From positions 186,001 through 250,000 of the forward strand of contig PDHQ01000012.1 in the NCBI GenBank assembly GCA_003339415.1: 64,000 bases of DNA. Direction: 5' to 3'. The notes below the pieces were generated by a model. That model saw only the letters and a list, made by a program, of their open reading frames with translations, was not told where the DNA came from and ran no database searches. This DNA is from Ophiocordyceps camponoti-saundersi (nom. inval.) (taxonomy: Eukaryota; Ascomycota; Sordariomycetes; Hypocreales; Ophiocordycipitaceae). The first letter of the stretch is position 1. The number at the start of each line of letters is the position of its first letter. The translations under genes and the position numbers were made by a program. Of this stretch, positions 21,800-32,656 are shown piece by piece.

Positions 21800-22800
21800 A
21801 TGTCCCTGAGGACAATACTACTACGCGAGATTGACCTGTTTGTCGGCTTCTCCTGGCGCGACTGGATGAACGCTGTGATATCGACCTGGCTCTTTTCCCT
21901 CGGCGGATTCAAAGATGTCTCCTCCATCAGTGAGGGAGTTGTCAACAACCTCGTCGTGATAGTTTGGGTCACATGTTGCATGTACTCGTTCAACCTCTTC
22001 ACTCAAAGCAGAAGCCTCGATGAAGATTTACTCAACAAACCCGACCGTCCCATCCCGTCTGGAAAGATCTCGGTGGAAGAAGCATTTCGTCGGTTCTTGG
22101 TCATTTGGCTTGCTCTGGCTGCCGTATGCGTTTTCCATCCCCAGATCATTACAGCTACGGTCCTTTGGTTTCTGCTTACTCTCCTTCTCGGAGCAACGAA
22201 ATCTGGTGGTCACTGGTTTTGGAAAAACACGATTGCAATGTCGCTGGGGACCTGGGCATTCTTTTCTGCCGGGCACAAACTCATGGTCCCAGCAAAGGCA
22301 GAGCCACCACAGCATGCCGCCATGATGGCCGTCTGGGCTGGCCTCACTGCTCATGTTCAGGACTTCAGGGATCAAAAAGGAGACCGAAAGGTAGGCCGGA
22401 GGACGATACCGCTGTCCTACGGCGACGGACCTGCTCGGATCATCGTCGCTACTCTGCTCTTCCCTGCGGCCTTTGCCGTCTTATACAAGCTAGACTTTGT
22501 AAGAAACGCACCGTTGCTTCTCTGTTGCGTCCACGCATGGCTGTCGTACCGAATCTTGGCGTGCAGAGGCAAGGATTCCGACACGAGTACCTATACGGTA
22601 AGTGGGAAAACGTGAACTCTCGAGACTGAGCTCACTTCGTTTTGTGATGACGCGAGATTTTGACTGACCTGGCTCAGATTTACGGCTTCATCTTTTGCAC
22701 CATGGCATTGATCAGCTCGCTAGATAGGCTGGACATCCTCTCTGTGGGCCATTCTATGGAGGCACAGATAGCGAGTCGTCTGAAACGTCTCATTGTATAG
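21800..22800 (+). CDS. UbiA-superfamily integral membrane prenyltransferase or terpene cyclase
   Basis: Two exons, 21800-22597 and 22678-22800, encode 306 residues. The 80-base intron has a GTAAGT donor and CAG acceptor. The protein is strongly hydrophobic with seven to nine membrane segments. The first Asp-rich motif of the UbiA fold reads NLFTQSRSLDEDLLNKPDRP, starting at N65. The second is QDFRDQKGDRKVGRRTIP at about 187-203. Such enzymes bind Mg-diphosphate and either prenylate an aromatic or lipid acceptor or, in fungal UbiA-type terpene cyclases such as Fma-TC, cyclise farnesyl diphosphate. No classic biosynthetic partners flank it, so it is an orphan. The motifs do not by themselves separate transferase from cyclase. 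Confidence 0.85.
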
Positions 22801-23573
22801 ATAACGATACTTAACTGGACTTTCTGAGGATGAAAGCTGGAAACATGGTGAGAAAGGAGAAAAGTGACAGGTAATTGCAGTTATCATTAGAGTGTCTCTC
22901 GAATGATGAGTCCAAGGGACTGTTCTCCCAACCTCTGCATCGACGACTGAGCTCGTCCCAACAAATACCATGAGGCGTTTCGAACAAAGTATGACAGGTC
23001 GGAGGAATCTATACAAGCTGTTTGCAGCAGAAGAGACTGCCATAGCCGGACCTACACGTACAACTTAATACTCATCACATATCAGCAACGTCGAATCACA
23101 TCAAAGCGCAAGCCTCCGCGCCAGGCTTCGCTTGCTGAATATGAGAGCATCGTATCCATCACACGTATTTTGCTGGTTCTATAAAGACACAAATCCGTCA
23201 TTTGAGGATGCGAGCTCCATGGTTTTGCTAAATCATCCCGAAATTGGGGCTTCAGATGCGTCATGCTGGTGTGATGTGATAGGGCTTTCCGTCAGAGACA
23301 TGACGGCTCGTCAAGGACATCACATCCCTCACGATCTCTGGGAAAGTAATTGATGACGACGACGTACTCACTGCGACCGGAAAGGGTGGAAGAGGCTGTA
23401 TGCCCAGCACAAGGCTTCATGATAAATAGACGAGGTCCTTCGGCCTTTCTGCTACAGCTCCAGACTCAGCAAACACACACCAAACTCTCAACCTCTCGAC
23501 AACATCGTCAATAAAGACATCATCTTTCTTCGCTTTCTCAAAGAACACCTTCCCAAGTCCAACAAAGTCCAAA
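22801..23573. other. Intergenic region upstream of a small secreted protein gene
   Basis: No supported gene. The last 130 bases are AC/CT-rich and free of upstream ATG, consistent with the 5' UTR of the gene starting at 23574. Confidence 0.4.
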
Positions 23574-23801
23574 ATGGTCCGCTCAGTCATCCTCCTCATC
23601 GGCTTGCCGGTCCTCGCCTACTGCAGCACCATCCCCAACATCAACGCCACCGAAGCAAGCGGCAATTTCAAGCGAGGTAGCGAATGCCGCACCTATCAGG
23701 ATTGCCCGCCCTGCGGATTTTACGAACGTTGCTGCCTCCCTAGCTTTGGCGGCGGCTGGTGCGAGTGCGGCACCTCTGGCCGGGAGAACACTTGCAAATG
23801 A
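23574..23801 (+). CDS. Small cysteine-rich secreted protein, effector-like
   Basis: A single exon of 75 residues. A signal peptide of about 18 residues (MVRSVILLIGLPVLAYCS) is followed by a short propeptide-like stretch ending in FKR, a possible Kex2 cleavage site. A mature core of about 41 residues contains eight cysteines: GSEC, YQDC, PPC, RCC, GWC, EC and TC. An even number of cysteines in a short secreted protein suggests four disulfides. No family is recognised. Candidate roles are effector, antimicrobial peptide or signalling peptide. The start is certain because it is the only ATG before the signal sequence. Confidence 0.78.
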   Translation: MVRSVILLIGLPVLAYCSTIPNINATEASGNFKRGSECRTYQDCPPCGFYERCCLPSFGGGWCECGTSGRENTCK

Positions 23802-25239
23802 GCGTCTACATGAACCGTTGACTGGGAAGATGGTGGATGGTTGTCGACCTATTGACAGAGCAAGCTCGAGACAACGGACAGCAGGATGGGGAAACAGGGT
23901 CATCAACTGAACTGTTCGAGAAGGAAACAGGGCAGCCCACATCTTGTTCAGCACACTCGTGTAAACAACAACCCCCTCCAGGCGCTTCAGTCATCGAGTC
24001 AAGCTCAATATGGTTATTTGCTTTCTTTTTTTTCCTATCTTAAGCCTGCTTGTCAGGCCTCATCTTTAGACATTATTAACACAGTCCGGAAGTATTGTTA
24101 TCAACGTTTGTGAACAACTGGAGTGTATCGTGGTTGATGGGGGTGAATACTTGGGAGGCATCATTGTATCCGTAGTAACGAAGAAGCTCCTCCCAAGACG
24201 CTTCCGCTGACCCTTATAACAACACTACCTCGGCTCGGCTTGATGCAAGCTCTAGAAGCCCTGCTGGCATTTCCCAGTCAAACCAAACGAGCTAAGACGG
24301 GCTTCTTCTGCTGCCCGAAACAAGCATCAGCCGCCAGATCTGACATGCGGCAAGCGGAAAGAAAAGGCTGCATTAATACTGTTGACGTGCATCCACGCCG
24401 GCATGAAACCAAGAAGAAGGAAAAAAAAAACACCACAACCTCCCTTGACGTGGGTGCGGATAGTGTTCGTATATGTGTATGGCGTCGCATAGGGAACCGC
24501 TCACGCAAAGCTACAGGCAGAGATATCCATACGGAAGTAACCCTAGGAGGCTAGGAGTGACACAGGAAAAAAGCTTGGCTGTCAGCCTCAAAACGGCCCG
24601 CAGCCCGAGGAGGGGGGAGTCCAGGCCCAGTTGTGTGTACGTTGCCAGGTGTTCGGAGCATTGCTGACCGAGGAGGAAAAGCAACGAGGTTTCCCTGCAT
24701 CAGGGTTAAATTCCGAAGGCTGCTTTCATGTCTCTCCTTTCGGAGTCCTACTTGGTGCTAGGCTCGACTAGCAACTACAGCCGCATGCCTCGACTGGCTC
24801 GAGCCGAATAAGCAAGCCCATAAACGCTCCTTACTTTTGTATTTGCGATGCGGACAAAGGAAACAGGTCCTTGCCTCGGAGGAAGGGGCCGGTGACATGT
24901 ATGAGGATACGCATTGGTTGGGACGGTACACGGTTAAACACAATCCCAGCAGAAGGATCCTTCTCAGCCACCTGATAGCGAGACGCACGTCAATGGCTTA
25001 CTGCGGCTGGGGGAGGGTAAAATGAGATGATGATCCGTATCCGTACATAAGCAATACGGCTCATCCTATTCTCTCGGGCGTAGGAGGGGGGGAGGGGAGA
25101 GGAGGAGGAGGAGGAGGGAGGGGGAGGCTCCTGTCTAGAACGGACCGAGTCATTATAAAACAAGCTCTTCGCAGCCTCCGATTCTAGAGAGACTCAAACT
25201 CTCGCTCCATCCCTGCAGAAACCCCAAGTCAAGCCCAAA
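23802..25239. other. 1.4 kb intergenic region
   Basis: No supported gene. It contains an A-run at 24421-24430 and a purine-rich GGA/GGG tract at about 25082-25130. The 3' end is the promoter of the 10-Cys secreted protein. Confidence 0.45.
25154..25160 (+). promoter_or_regulatory. TATA box
   Basis: TATAAAA lies 80 bases before the ATG at 25240, a normal distance for a fungal TATA promoter, and just downstream of a purine-rich tract. Confidence 0.5.
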
Positions 25240-25646
25240 ATGCGGACTGTTTTCGCCATTCTCGGTTCCGCTCTGATCGGGTTGGTGCTCTCCCCCCCCT
25301 TTAAGGATATACACACGATCTCTTCATCGAGGAGACCTGTCACGGAACTAACAAGGTGATGAACAAAAAAAAAAGCGTCTCCCTCGCTCAGGACGCAGCG
25401 CAGGAAGCAAAAGACGCAAACTACCCTGCCAATTGCCCGACAGTGACGTCGACGCAAAGCATATGCTCGACTTGCATCCGGCCCATGTGCGTCATGCAGA
25501 AGACGATTTCCTGCCCCCACGGCTGCCACACGCCTTTGCCGACCGTCTATAAGAGCTACCCGTGCGGCCATGGCTGTCCCGGCGGCTGCGGCACTTTTTA
25601 CACGTACCAGGGTTGTGCGAAGCCGACGGCGGCTGCGAAGCTGTGA
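25240..25646 (+). CDS. Small secreted protein with ten cysteines
   Basis: The model is two exons, 25240-25284 and 25392-25646, about 99 residues. Exon 1 encodes a signal peptide (MRTVFAILGSALIGL). The 107-base intron has a weak GTGCTC donor and a good CTCAG acceptor, so the exact donor is uncertain. The mature chain carries ten cysteines in spaced pairs: ANC, SIC, STC, PMC, ISC, HGC, YPC, HGC, GGC and QGC. Gly, Pro, His and Tyr are abundant. This layout is common in secreted fungal proteins of unknown role, possibly surface or effector. A TATA box sits 80 bases upstream. Confidence 0.68.
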
Positions 25647-27991
25647 TGGTGCGCTGGAGAAGCCACGGCTTGGAGGAGTAAGGGGGGGGGGAGAAGGAGA
25701 AAATGGCTATAGGGGTCGGACGAAGGAGCGTATTTGGTTGCTTCTTCCCCGGTGTGAAGGTTTCGCATATTTATGAGCCGATATGCCATTTAGTTATTAG
25801 GTGTTTGTGAAGGTCTCGTAGGGCGAAGCGTGCTCTCATGACCCAGACGAGCCGTCACATCCGCGAGGGCATCAGGGGGTCAAAGGCACAGCACATCGTC
25901 AACGGATCACAGAGGTCGATCAGTCTCCACTATCTAGAAGAGGCGAATTATCATCATGAGCTAGATTTTCTGCTAGAACATGTTTCTTCATGCTGTTTCA
26001 ACAATGGGGTTCCTGATTCATTGTTGAACAAGGAGAAGGATGGGGTCCTTCTTCAGAGCCACTCTTACGGTTCTCTGACTTGAGGATAAGTTATGCTCTT
26101 ACCACAGTCAAGAAGCCTCGATGTGCTGTTATTATGAGAGGAGGCAAGCCCTTTGCGCTCACCAGGTGCTGTATCAGGGCACGGAAGCGAACGAGCTCTC
26201 TCCGCGCATGCACACACATCAGAATATGCAAGTTTGACATGGCTGCATGCGCATCAAGGGGCCACGTCACCTCTCCCAGCCTTTCAATTCTGCTTGTGCG
26301 CAGTTGGGCTTCAGCATCTTTGTAAGACACGGTTATTACCGTACGCGTTTACCCGAAAACAAGATCAAGCCTCTTCGTCCAGACTCATCGGCTGTGACTC
26401 CGGATAGACGGCGCAATGTTGGCCAGTAGCCTGTTGCCAAACATCACCCACAACTCAACTTAGATCTACAGCTGTACTGTCGAACTTGGGGGGGGATTTT
26501 CGAAAGGATAAATCCGTAAAGCGGCATGCGTACATCTCATGGCTCCTCTCGTGTGGCTCCGCCAAGTCAGGCGAGGAGTCCATGACAGCATCCTTCTGCC
26601 TGCAAATTTCTCACCCCGATAAATCCCCGGACGCGAAGGATGTTCTTGACCGTTATACCTGACGCCATCGGTCATGGTGAGTTGATCAAGCTCGGTTAAC
26701 GAATTCGGAACCGGGTCTCGGCGTTGCGCGCATCCCGGCCACCGCCCTCATGAGTCTGTCGCCGAGTGGGTTCAAGAAGCAACCGCTGGTTGAGCACGCG
26801 GTAGATGCTACTCAACAGATGACAAGGTCGTTAAGCCTGTGCTCAACCTTCTTCAGCTTGGCACGAAAGAGGTAAGTTGTCAGGCTGGACATGGTTCCGC
26901 GGCGAGCCGTGCGTATCTATCACAGTTCCCCGACCACCTCTTTCGTCTTGCACCGAAACTCTAACCCGAATACCCCGGATCTTCATCGCCGGGATATCCC
27001 TTCCGGAACGCCGAACATACTCTCGCGTCCGACTCGCGGCCGAGCCACCTAAACCGGCTCGGGAACGACGTACCAAGCAACTCGGTCGAAGACTCGTCGC
27101 AAATCCTGTTGAGGTCAGGTTAGCCTATTGCTTCGGAGCCAACTTGCTAGAGAAAGGCTTTAGTCGATGGGCAGAATGATTACAGGCGCAACGGCTTCTC
27201 GTGACTCGAGTGATTTGGAGATATAAACTTGAAATCTAGCAAAAGGCCAGGCATATTAACAACATGCATCGAACTGCCGTGCACTGGCCGCCTCGGAGTG
27301 AGTTATAACGTCGCCATAAGTCGATCGGCAGGAAGACGACGGCTGGCATCCACATCTCGAGTAAAACATGCCCGTCTCTGCATGCGTATGGATCACTCTC
27401 TGCATGGCGTTTACAATAGTTCAGGGACAGCTTCCAACAAGCACGGTCATCCCGAGGCCTCTGAAGCAACTCGTCGACGCAGAGCCACGTTTCGTCATTC
27501 ATCATCAACCTCAGACAGAGGGGAATTGCCACTCAACCTATATAACGAAGCCGCAAATGTCTCTCATCACCGATGGCAAGGTAGGCACAGGAATGCATCG
27601 TGGCGTACTAGAGCGACACGCCGTCCAAGAGCATTACACACCCGTGTCACGATCAGTCTTATCTTCTTCTCTCAACGTCATTTCCTCTCTATTCGACCTT
27701 GTCTCTATCCAGCCCCGAATTACACTCATTGAAGAAAACCCTTGTCTTGCCTCCGCATGCACTAAACAAAGAGGTGATCTGACATGACGTATGAGCCGAC
27801 TAACACGTAGCCAACGGGCTTTCTCCCCTGCTCAAGCCATGCGGAAAACCTGCATAAAAAGGCTTTTACGACCGGCAACAGGATTCGACAGCTCAGCAGA
27901 TCTGCGGATAGTACATACACTCACTGCATCCTTACCTCCAACCAAAGAAAGGGGCATTACCGCCAAAGAAACCACCCCCAAGTCATCAACC
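25647..27991. other. 2.3 kb gene-poor intergenic region
   Basis: No firmly supported gene; open frames on both strands lack recognisable motifs. A frame at 27368-27787 starting with a signal-peptide-like sequence is listed separately as doubtful. The 3' end is the promoter of the gene at 27992. Confidence 0.4.
27368..27787 (+). CDS. Doubtful small secreted protein frame
   Basis: An uninterrupted 139-residue frame begins MPVSACVWITLCMAFTIVQG, which looks like a signal peptide ending near residue 20. A potential GTAGGC donor follows DGK at about residue 72. The rest has no recognisable motif and few cysteines, and it overlaps frames of similar length. It may be a real small gene or chance; transcript evidence would decide. 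Confidence 0.22.
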   Translation: MPVSACVWITLCMAFTIVQGQLPTSTVIPRPLKQLVDAEPRFVIHHQPQTEGNCHSTYITKPQMSLITDGKVGTGMHRGVLERHAVQEHYTPVSRSVLSSSLNVISSLFDLVSIQPRITLIEENPCLASACTKQRGDLT

Positions 27992-28604
27992 ATGTTCAAA
28001 TCCTCTCTCCTACTCACCTTCCTACTCGCCCACCAAGGCACAGCCGTCAACCCAACGAGTCTAAACCTCACGGCACTGAGCGCCTCAATGGGAAAGTCGA
28101 CGATCGAATGCTGGCAAATCGGCCCCTTCGTATCCTCCAACAGGACGGGAACGACCGGTTCCCCCTCTTTGTTCTTGGGCGAAGTCGTCAACGCCACCTA
28201 CACTGTGATCCCGCCCAACTTTGACGGGGGGTTGCATAACGCCCCTGCATTCCAGTAAGCCCCCCCTGCTTTTCCTCTCCTTCTTCTCTTAGTCTACACA
28301 CTGGTCAGTCTCTTGTAACTCAATCTCCTACGACGTATCTAGATTCGTCTATTTCGCCTCCGGATCGGCGCGCATCTCCCTCCCGAACGGCACGCAGGAG
28401 GCTACCGTCCGCGGCGGAACACGAGGCCTCATCATCGCCGCCGACACGGCCGACGTCTCTACCCTCGGTCATCGGACGCAGTATCTCAGCGGCGATAAGA
28501 CCGTTTCCATGCAGATTCCCATCAAGAACCCAAAGGACTTTAAGCACACGGTTATGCATGTCGGTGCTTGTACTGAGGCTGAGATGAGAGGCGTCGGATG
28601 GTAG
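27992..28604 (+). CDS. Secreted protein of unknown function, 174 residues
   Basis: Two exons, 27992-28254 and 28343-28604. The 88-base intron (GTAAGC donor, TAG acceptor) joins a CA|A glutamine codon. The signal peptide is MFKSSLLLTFLLAHQGTA. The mature protein has two cysteines (IECWQIG and GACTEAE), N-glycosylation sites (NLT, NRT, NAT) and a beta-rich pattern. The second half has YFASGSARISLPNGT and ATVRGGTRGLIIAADT. The pattern suggests a small beta-sandwich or cupin-like extracellular protein; no family can be named with confidence. Confidence 0.72.
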
Positions 28605-28779
28605 TAGCACGTCGTCTTCTCATCTTGTAAATCTCACGTGTTTGAACATCGAGATAGAAGGATGACGGTAGTCTGTTTCGGTAGCCGGCATCTACATATA
28701 CAGCAAGCCATAATAGGAAAGTGAAGGCTTATAGACTCGGGTCAAGGGCTGACATGCATCATCATGGCTACCTACCCAT

Positions 28780-28789
28780 CTATATAATC
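28780..28789 (+). promoter_or_regulatory. TATA-like element
   Basis: A TCTATATAAT stretch lies about 55-60 bases before the permease ATG at 28843. Confidence 0.4.
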
Positions 28790-28842
28790 CGTGTTACCGT
28801 ATCGTCCCGTGCAGGTGATTCGTATCCCTCAGCCTCTAACAC

Positions 28843-30417
28843 ATGTCGTCATCTCCATCAGATCAAATGAACGACTCAACCGTCAAACACACCCAAGCAA
28901 ACGACTCCAACGAAAATGACGTCAACGCATCGGGCCACGCCCAAGAGCTCCCACGAAGCTTCAGCCTGCTCTCACTCGCAGGAACAGGCCTCGTCGTCGG
29001 CAACGTCTGGCCCGCCATCGGAGGCTCCCTCGTGGTAGCCATCTCCAACGGCGGACCGCCAGGCGTGCTGTACGAGTTCATCGCCGTCTCGATCTGCTAC
29101 TTCGCCGTGGCCGCCAGCATCGCCGAGCTGGCCAGCGCCGTCCCGTCCTCGGCTGGCGTCTATCATTGGGCCTCCGTCACCCCCGGGGCGTCGGCCGGTC
29201 GTCCCGTCGGCTTCCTGGCCGGATGGTGGAATTACCTTGCCTGGATACTGGGAGAGGCGAGCATGACGGCCATCTTGGGCAATGCCGTCGTCCAGATGCA
29301 TGCTTCGATGCATCCCGGTTTCAAGGCCGAGGCCTGGCATGTTTTGGTCGTCTATCTCATTTGCACCTGGGCGGCCTGCTTGGTCGTCTGTATCGCCGCG
29401 AAGGCGATGCCGGCACTAAACAAGCTGGGCGGCTACGCCATCGTCATCTTCTTCTTCGTCACCGTCATTGTCGTGGCCGTTATGCCGGCGCTTCCCGCCC
29501 ATGACGGACACGCCTCGTCCGAGTCCGTCTGGACCCAGTGGACGGCCACCATGGCCTATCCTCCGGGCTTCATCTTCCTAACCGGCATGCTGAACGGGGC
29601 ATATTCCGTCGGTGCTATAGATGTCGTCACCCACCTCGCAGAGGAGATTCCCGCCCCTGAACGCAACGTGCCCCTGGCTCTCGCTCTGCAAGTCTCTATC
29701 GGCTTCGTCACCGGCTTATGTTATCTGATAGCCATCTTATACGCCATCCACGACCTGGACGCCCTGCGAAGCTCGCCATACCCCATCGCCGACATCTATC
29801 GGCAGGCCACGGGCTCTCGGGCCGGCGTGTCAGGCCTCTTGTTCATGATCGTCGTCTGCACCGGCCTCACTGTCCTAAGCTCGTACATCACCTGTGGACG
29901 TACTCTTTGGACTCTCGCACGCGATGGTGCCTCCCCCTTTTCAGCGAGGCTTTCCAAGACGAACAAGTCGCTGCAGGTGCCTGTCAATGCAACCGTTGTC
30001 TCTGCCATCTTGGTGACAATACTGGGCATCCTCTATGTCGGCAGCACGACCGCTTTCAACGTCTTGGTCGGTAGCTTTGTCGTTCTCTCCAGCAGCTCTT
30101 ACGTGGCCTGCATTTTGCCCCATTTACTCACGGGACGGAGCAACGTCGCCTACGGACCGTTTAGGATGCGCGGAGTTTGGGGATACTTGGTCAACGCCTT
30201 TGCGTGTCTGCACATGGTGATTTGGGACATCATATACTGCTTCCCTTCCAACCTCCCGACGGACAGCAAGAGCATGAATTACACCAGTGTCATCTGGGTC
30301 GGCTCAACCGTCATCATCGTTTTCTTCTGGCTTCTGAGGGCGAAAGGGGGCTATCGTGGACCAAGGCTAACTACGAATACCGACGCCGTCATAGATGCTA
30401 GGATCGAGAGCAAATAA
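28843..30417 (+). CDS. Choline/GABA-type APC permease
   Basis: A single exon of 524 residues. A hydrophilic Ser/Asn-rich N-terminus is followed by about 12 membrane segments. Family marks include SLLSLAGTGLVVGNVWPAIG in segment 1, AVPSSAGVYHWASV in segment 3 and HLAEEIPAPERNVP before segment 7. The best fit is the fungal choline / GABA / amino-acid permease group (Hnm1-like), importing a quaternary amine or amino acid across the plasma membrane. It differs from the cluster permease at 7890-9757 in having no introns and higher GC. Substrate is not determined. Confidence 0.88.
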   Translation: MSSSPSDQMNDSTVKHTQANDSNENDVNASGHAQELPRSFSLLSLAGTGLVVGNVWPAIGGSLVVAISNGGPPGVLYEFIAVSICYFAVAASIAELASAVPSSAGVYHWASVTPGASAGRPVGFLAGWWNYLAWILGEASMTAILGNAVVQMHASMHPGFKAEAWHVLVVYLICTWAACLVVCIAAKAMPALNKLGGYAIVIFFFVTVIVVAVMPALPAHDGHASSESVWTQWTATMAYPPGFIFLTGMLNGAYSVGAIDVVTHLAEEIPAPERNVPLALALQVSIGFVTGLCYLIAILYAIHDLDALRSSPYPIADIYRQATGSRAGVSGLLFMIVVCTGLTVLSSYITCGRTLWTLARDGASPFSARLSKTNKSLQVPVNATVVSAILVTILGILYVGSTTAFNVLVGSFVVLSSSSYVACILPHLLTGRSNVAYGPFRMRGVWGYLVNAFACLHMVIWDIIYCFPSNLPTDSKSMNYTSVIWVGSTVIIVFFWLLRAKGGYRGPRLTTNTDAVIDARIESK

Positions 30418-30917
30418 CAAAGACACGTTGAGTTACGTGGTAGTTCAAAGGTTCGGGACGAGCTGGAAGAATTCAGCCGCATCGACCCTTGTCTTGATGC
30501 TCGAACTTAGCCGGTTTGCATAAGCCAAACATAAACCCACGCAACTTGGAGGATCAAGCAAACTTCTTCTGGCTCTGTGACGAGGAGACAGATAAGTTCC
30601 CAATCACAGGTTGGGCCAAATGGTTTCAAGCCTCTGCCCTGGTTGGAATAGACAGACGGTCTCACCTTCTATCCATACATACAAGTCCCGTCGTGATGGG
30701 GAACACCGTGTTAGGGTCGACCTCATGGCTGCAGCTACAACGTCGAGCTAGATCCTGGTCTGGTACAATGATGAAGCAGAAGAAGGCATCATGACATGAT
30801 TTTGGACATGCTGTTCCATGGAACAACACTCGATGTAGTTCCAAATAAAAGAAACACACAAGATAACCACAAGAGTGCACATCTGCGCCCGCGACGCCGT
30901 CTGTACATGCTCTATTC
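30418..30917. other. Convergent 3' intergenic region
   Basis: No supported gene. It lies between the stops of the permease (plus) and the Pho88 gene (minus) and should contain both 3' UTRs. Confidence 0.4.
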
Positions 30918-31625
30918 CTACTCTTCCTTGACACCGCCGCGGCCAGCCTTCTCGGCCGCCTCAACAGCTTTCTTATCGCTCTGAACCTGGCCGCTTTGCA
31001 TGGCGCTCATGAAACCTTGTGCCTGCTTAAAAGGACGCTTCAAATCGCCGGTAGCAGGTTGGCCGAAGAGGTAGATCTTGACCATATTACTCTCTAGGGC
31101 GCTCTTGACGGGAATGATGCTCTGGATCAGGAGCGGATTCGTATACTTCATGTACAGGTGCATAAATGCCATCATCGCGACGCCCATGAGCTGGCCGCGG
31201 AAAGCAGTTCGGAGTTGCTGCAGATCGTATGCGTGAATGGTGGTGGTGATGAGTTTGCCCTCTTCGGTAGAGCCCATTGGCGGCGGCTCGACATATTTGA
31301 GCGTTGTCATGTCTAAATGAGCAGAGGAATCAGTCATATAGAAAGGAGAGAAGGGAAGCAAGGCGCTCAAGAGGAATTCGCACCCTTCTTCTTGTTAATC
31401 TGCACGTGTATGAAGAGGTAGATGAGGCCGATGAGGATATTGCTGGCGATATAAACGCCTCGCACGCCGTTGAGAACAGTCGGGTCATCGAAAGGGATAC
31501 GTTTCGACACCTGCATCATCCCAAGAATGATGATGAGGTTGGTGCTGCCCAGGAGAAAAAATCGTCAGTCGATGAGGACACCATGGCCTGAACGGAACTC
31601 ACATCTGGGGGTTGAGGCCGGCCAT
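30918..31625 (-). CDS. PHO88: Pho88 / SND3 family ER membrane protein
   Basis: Three exons on the minus strand, 31625-31603 (23 bases), 31544-31384 and 31312-30918, encode 192 residues. The N-terminus MAGLNPQITNLIIILGMMQ, then VSKRIPFDDP and LKYVEPPPM, are hallmarks of Pho88. This ER membrane protein was first linked to phosphate transport and later identified as SND3, part of the SRP-independent targeting route. Two membrane segments precede a cytosolic C-terminal part with the expected FGQ-ATGDLKRPF stretch. It is a single-copy housekeeping gene and a useful anchor for synteny. Confidence 0.93.
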
Positions 31626-32656
31626 GACGAGCGACTCCTCTGGCTTTACTGCTGGCGGAACGGTTGTTTCGAGAAAGGTCTCAGCAGAAGGAGAGGAGCT
31701 GCGGACGGACAGATCAGCGAGCAGAGCCAAGGGAGGTGGCGATGGGGGAGCCGTTCTTCTTCTTCCGTCTGGATGCTATTTGATGGTGGCTTTTTTTTTT
31801 CCCCTTGGCCCTTGATGTAACCTCGCCGGCTGCTTACTGGCTGAGTAAGCAGCCTCACGGCTCCTCATAGCCTCTTGCTCCTCCTCCTCACAGGCCTGAG
31901 GCCTCACAGCCCCCCATTGAGGCTGAAACGCCTCCACCTAAGGAAAAAAAAACACACTAGCACGTGGACTCGGCAATAAGGAGATACCTCTTCTTCCCCG
32001 CAGAATTCGAGTAGTAGCAAGTCCCGATATATCTTCCCCATAATAGCCTCCCCTATAATAGCCTCGTGAGAAAGCACGTGGCAAACAGCTCTCATCTCCC
32101 CCCCCCCCCTTTAAAGCTGTGTTTAGACGCCGTTCGCCTCACAGTTTCTCCTTGACAAAAGGGTTAATAAAGAAACGGAATCTTTCACTCTTTGTGACTT
32201 TCTCTTTCCCGTTAACGAATGCCTTTGAAAACCCGGAACATGCCGCAAGTCATCCGTCACCAACGCTTTACAAACCCCTTTGTCGTCGCTCTTCTCTTAC
32301 TTGATCTCACGGCTATAGATGTCAAGTTTGCCCAGCTTCTGTTCACCCTCAATCAAACGCTGCCTGATAGTGGTAACTCTGAGTGCCCATAGCGTAGCTT
32401 GTCGTAGCGCCGCGGATCTTTATTCCTCATGACTGTTCTTTCCTTTGATCGCTCCCCCAGACAATGGAGCTTTCTCAGTCCTGACGCCCAGACGATCTGT
32501 CATCTACGAACATATAAATCGAGCCTGCCCTGAATCTCTACCGGGTCACAAGTGTCTCGGTTCCTGTTCAAGTCCAAGTTCTGCGACACAGCTCCCAACC
32601 CCCACAGAGAATCTCATCGGCTGACATAGAGAACATACGAATCCACGAGACACACT
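31626..32656. other. Divergent promoter region, about 1 kb
   Basis: No supported gene. It separates Pho88 (minus) from the CPC-repeat gene (plus). It contains a T-run near 31791-31800, an A-run near 31945, a C-run at 32098-32109 and a long CT-rich leader before 32657. Confidence 0.45.

Noticed and set aside
26091..27179. Overlapping frames on both strands that might be transposon remnants
   Set aside because: No transposase motif, terminal repeat or target duplication could be seen.
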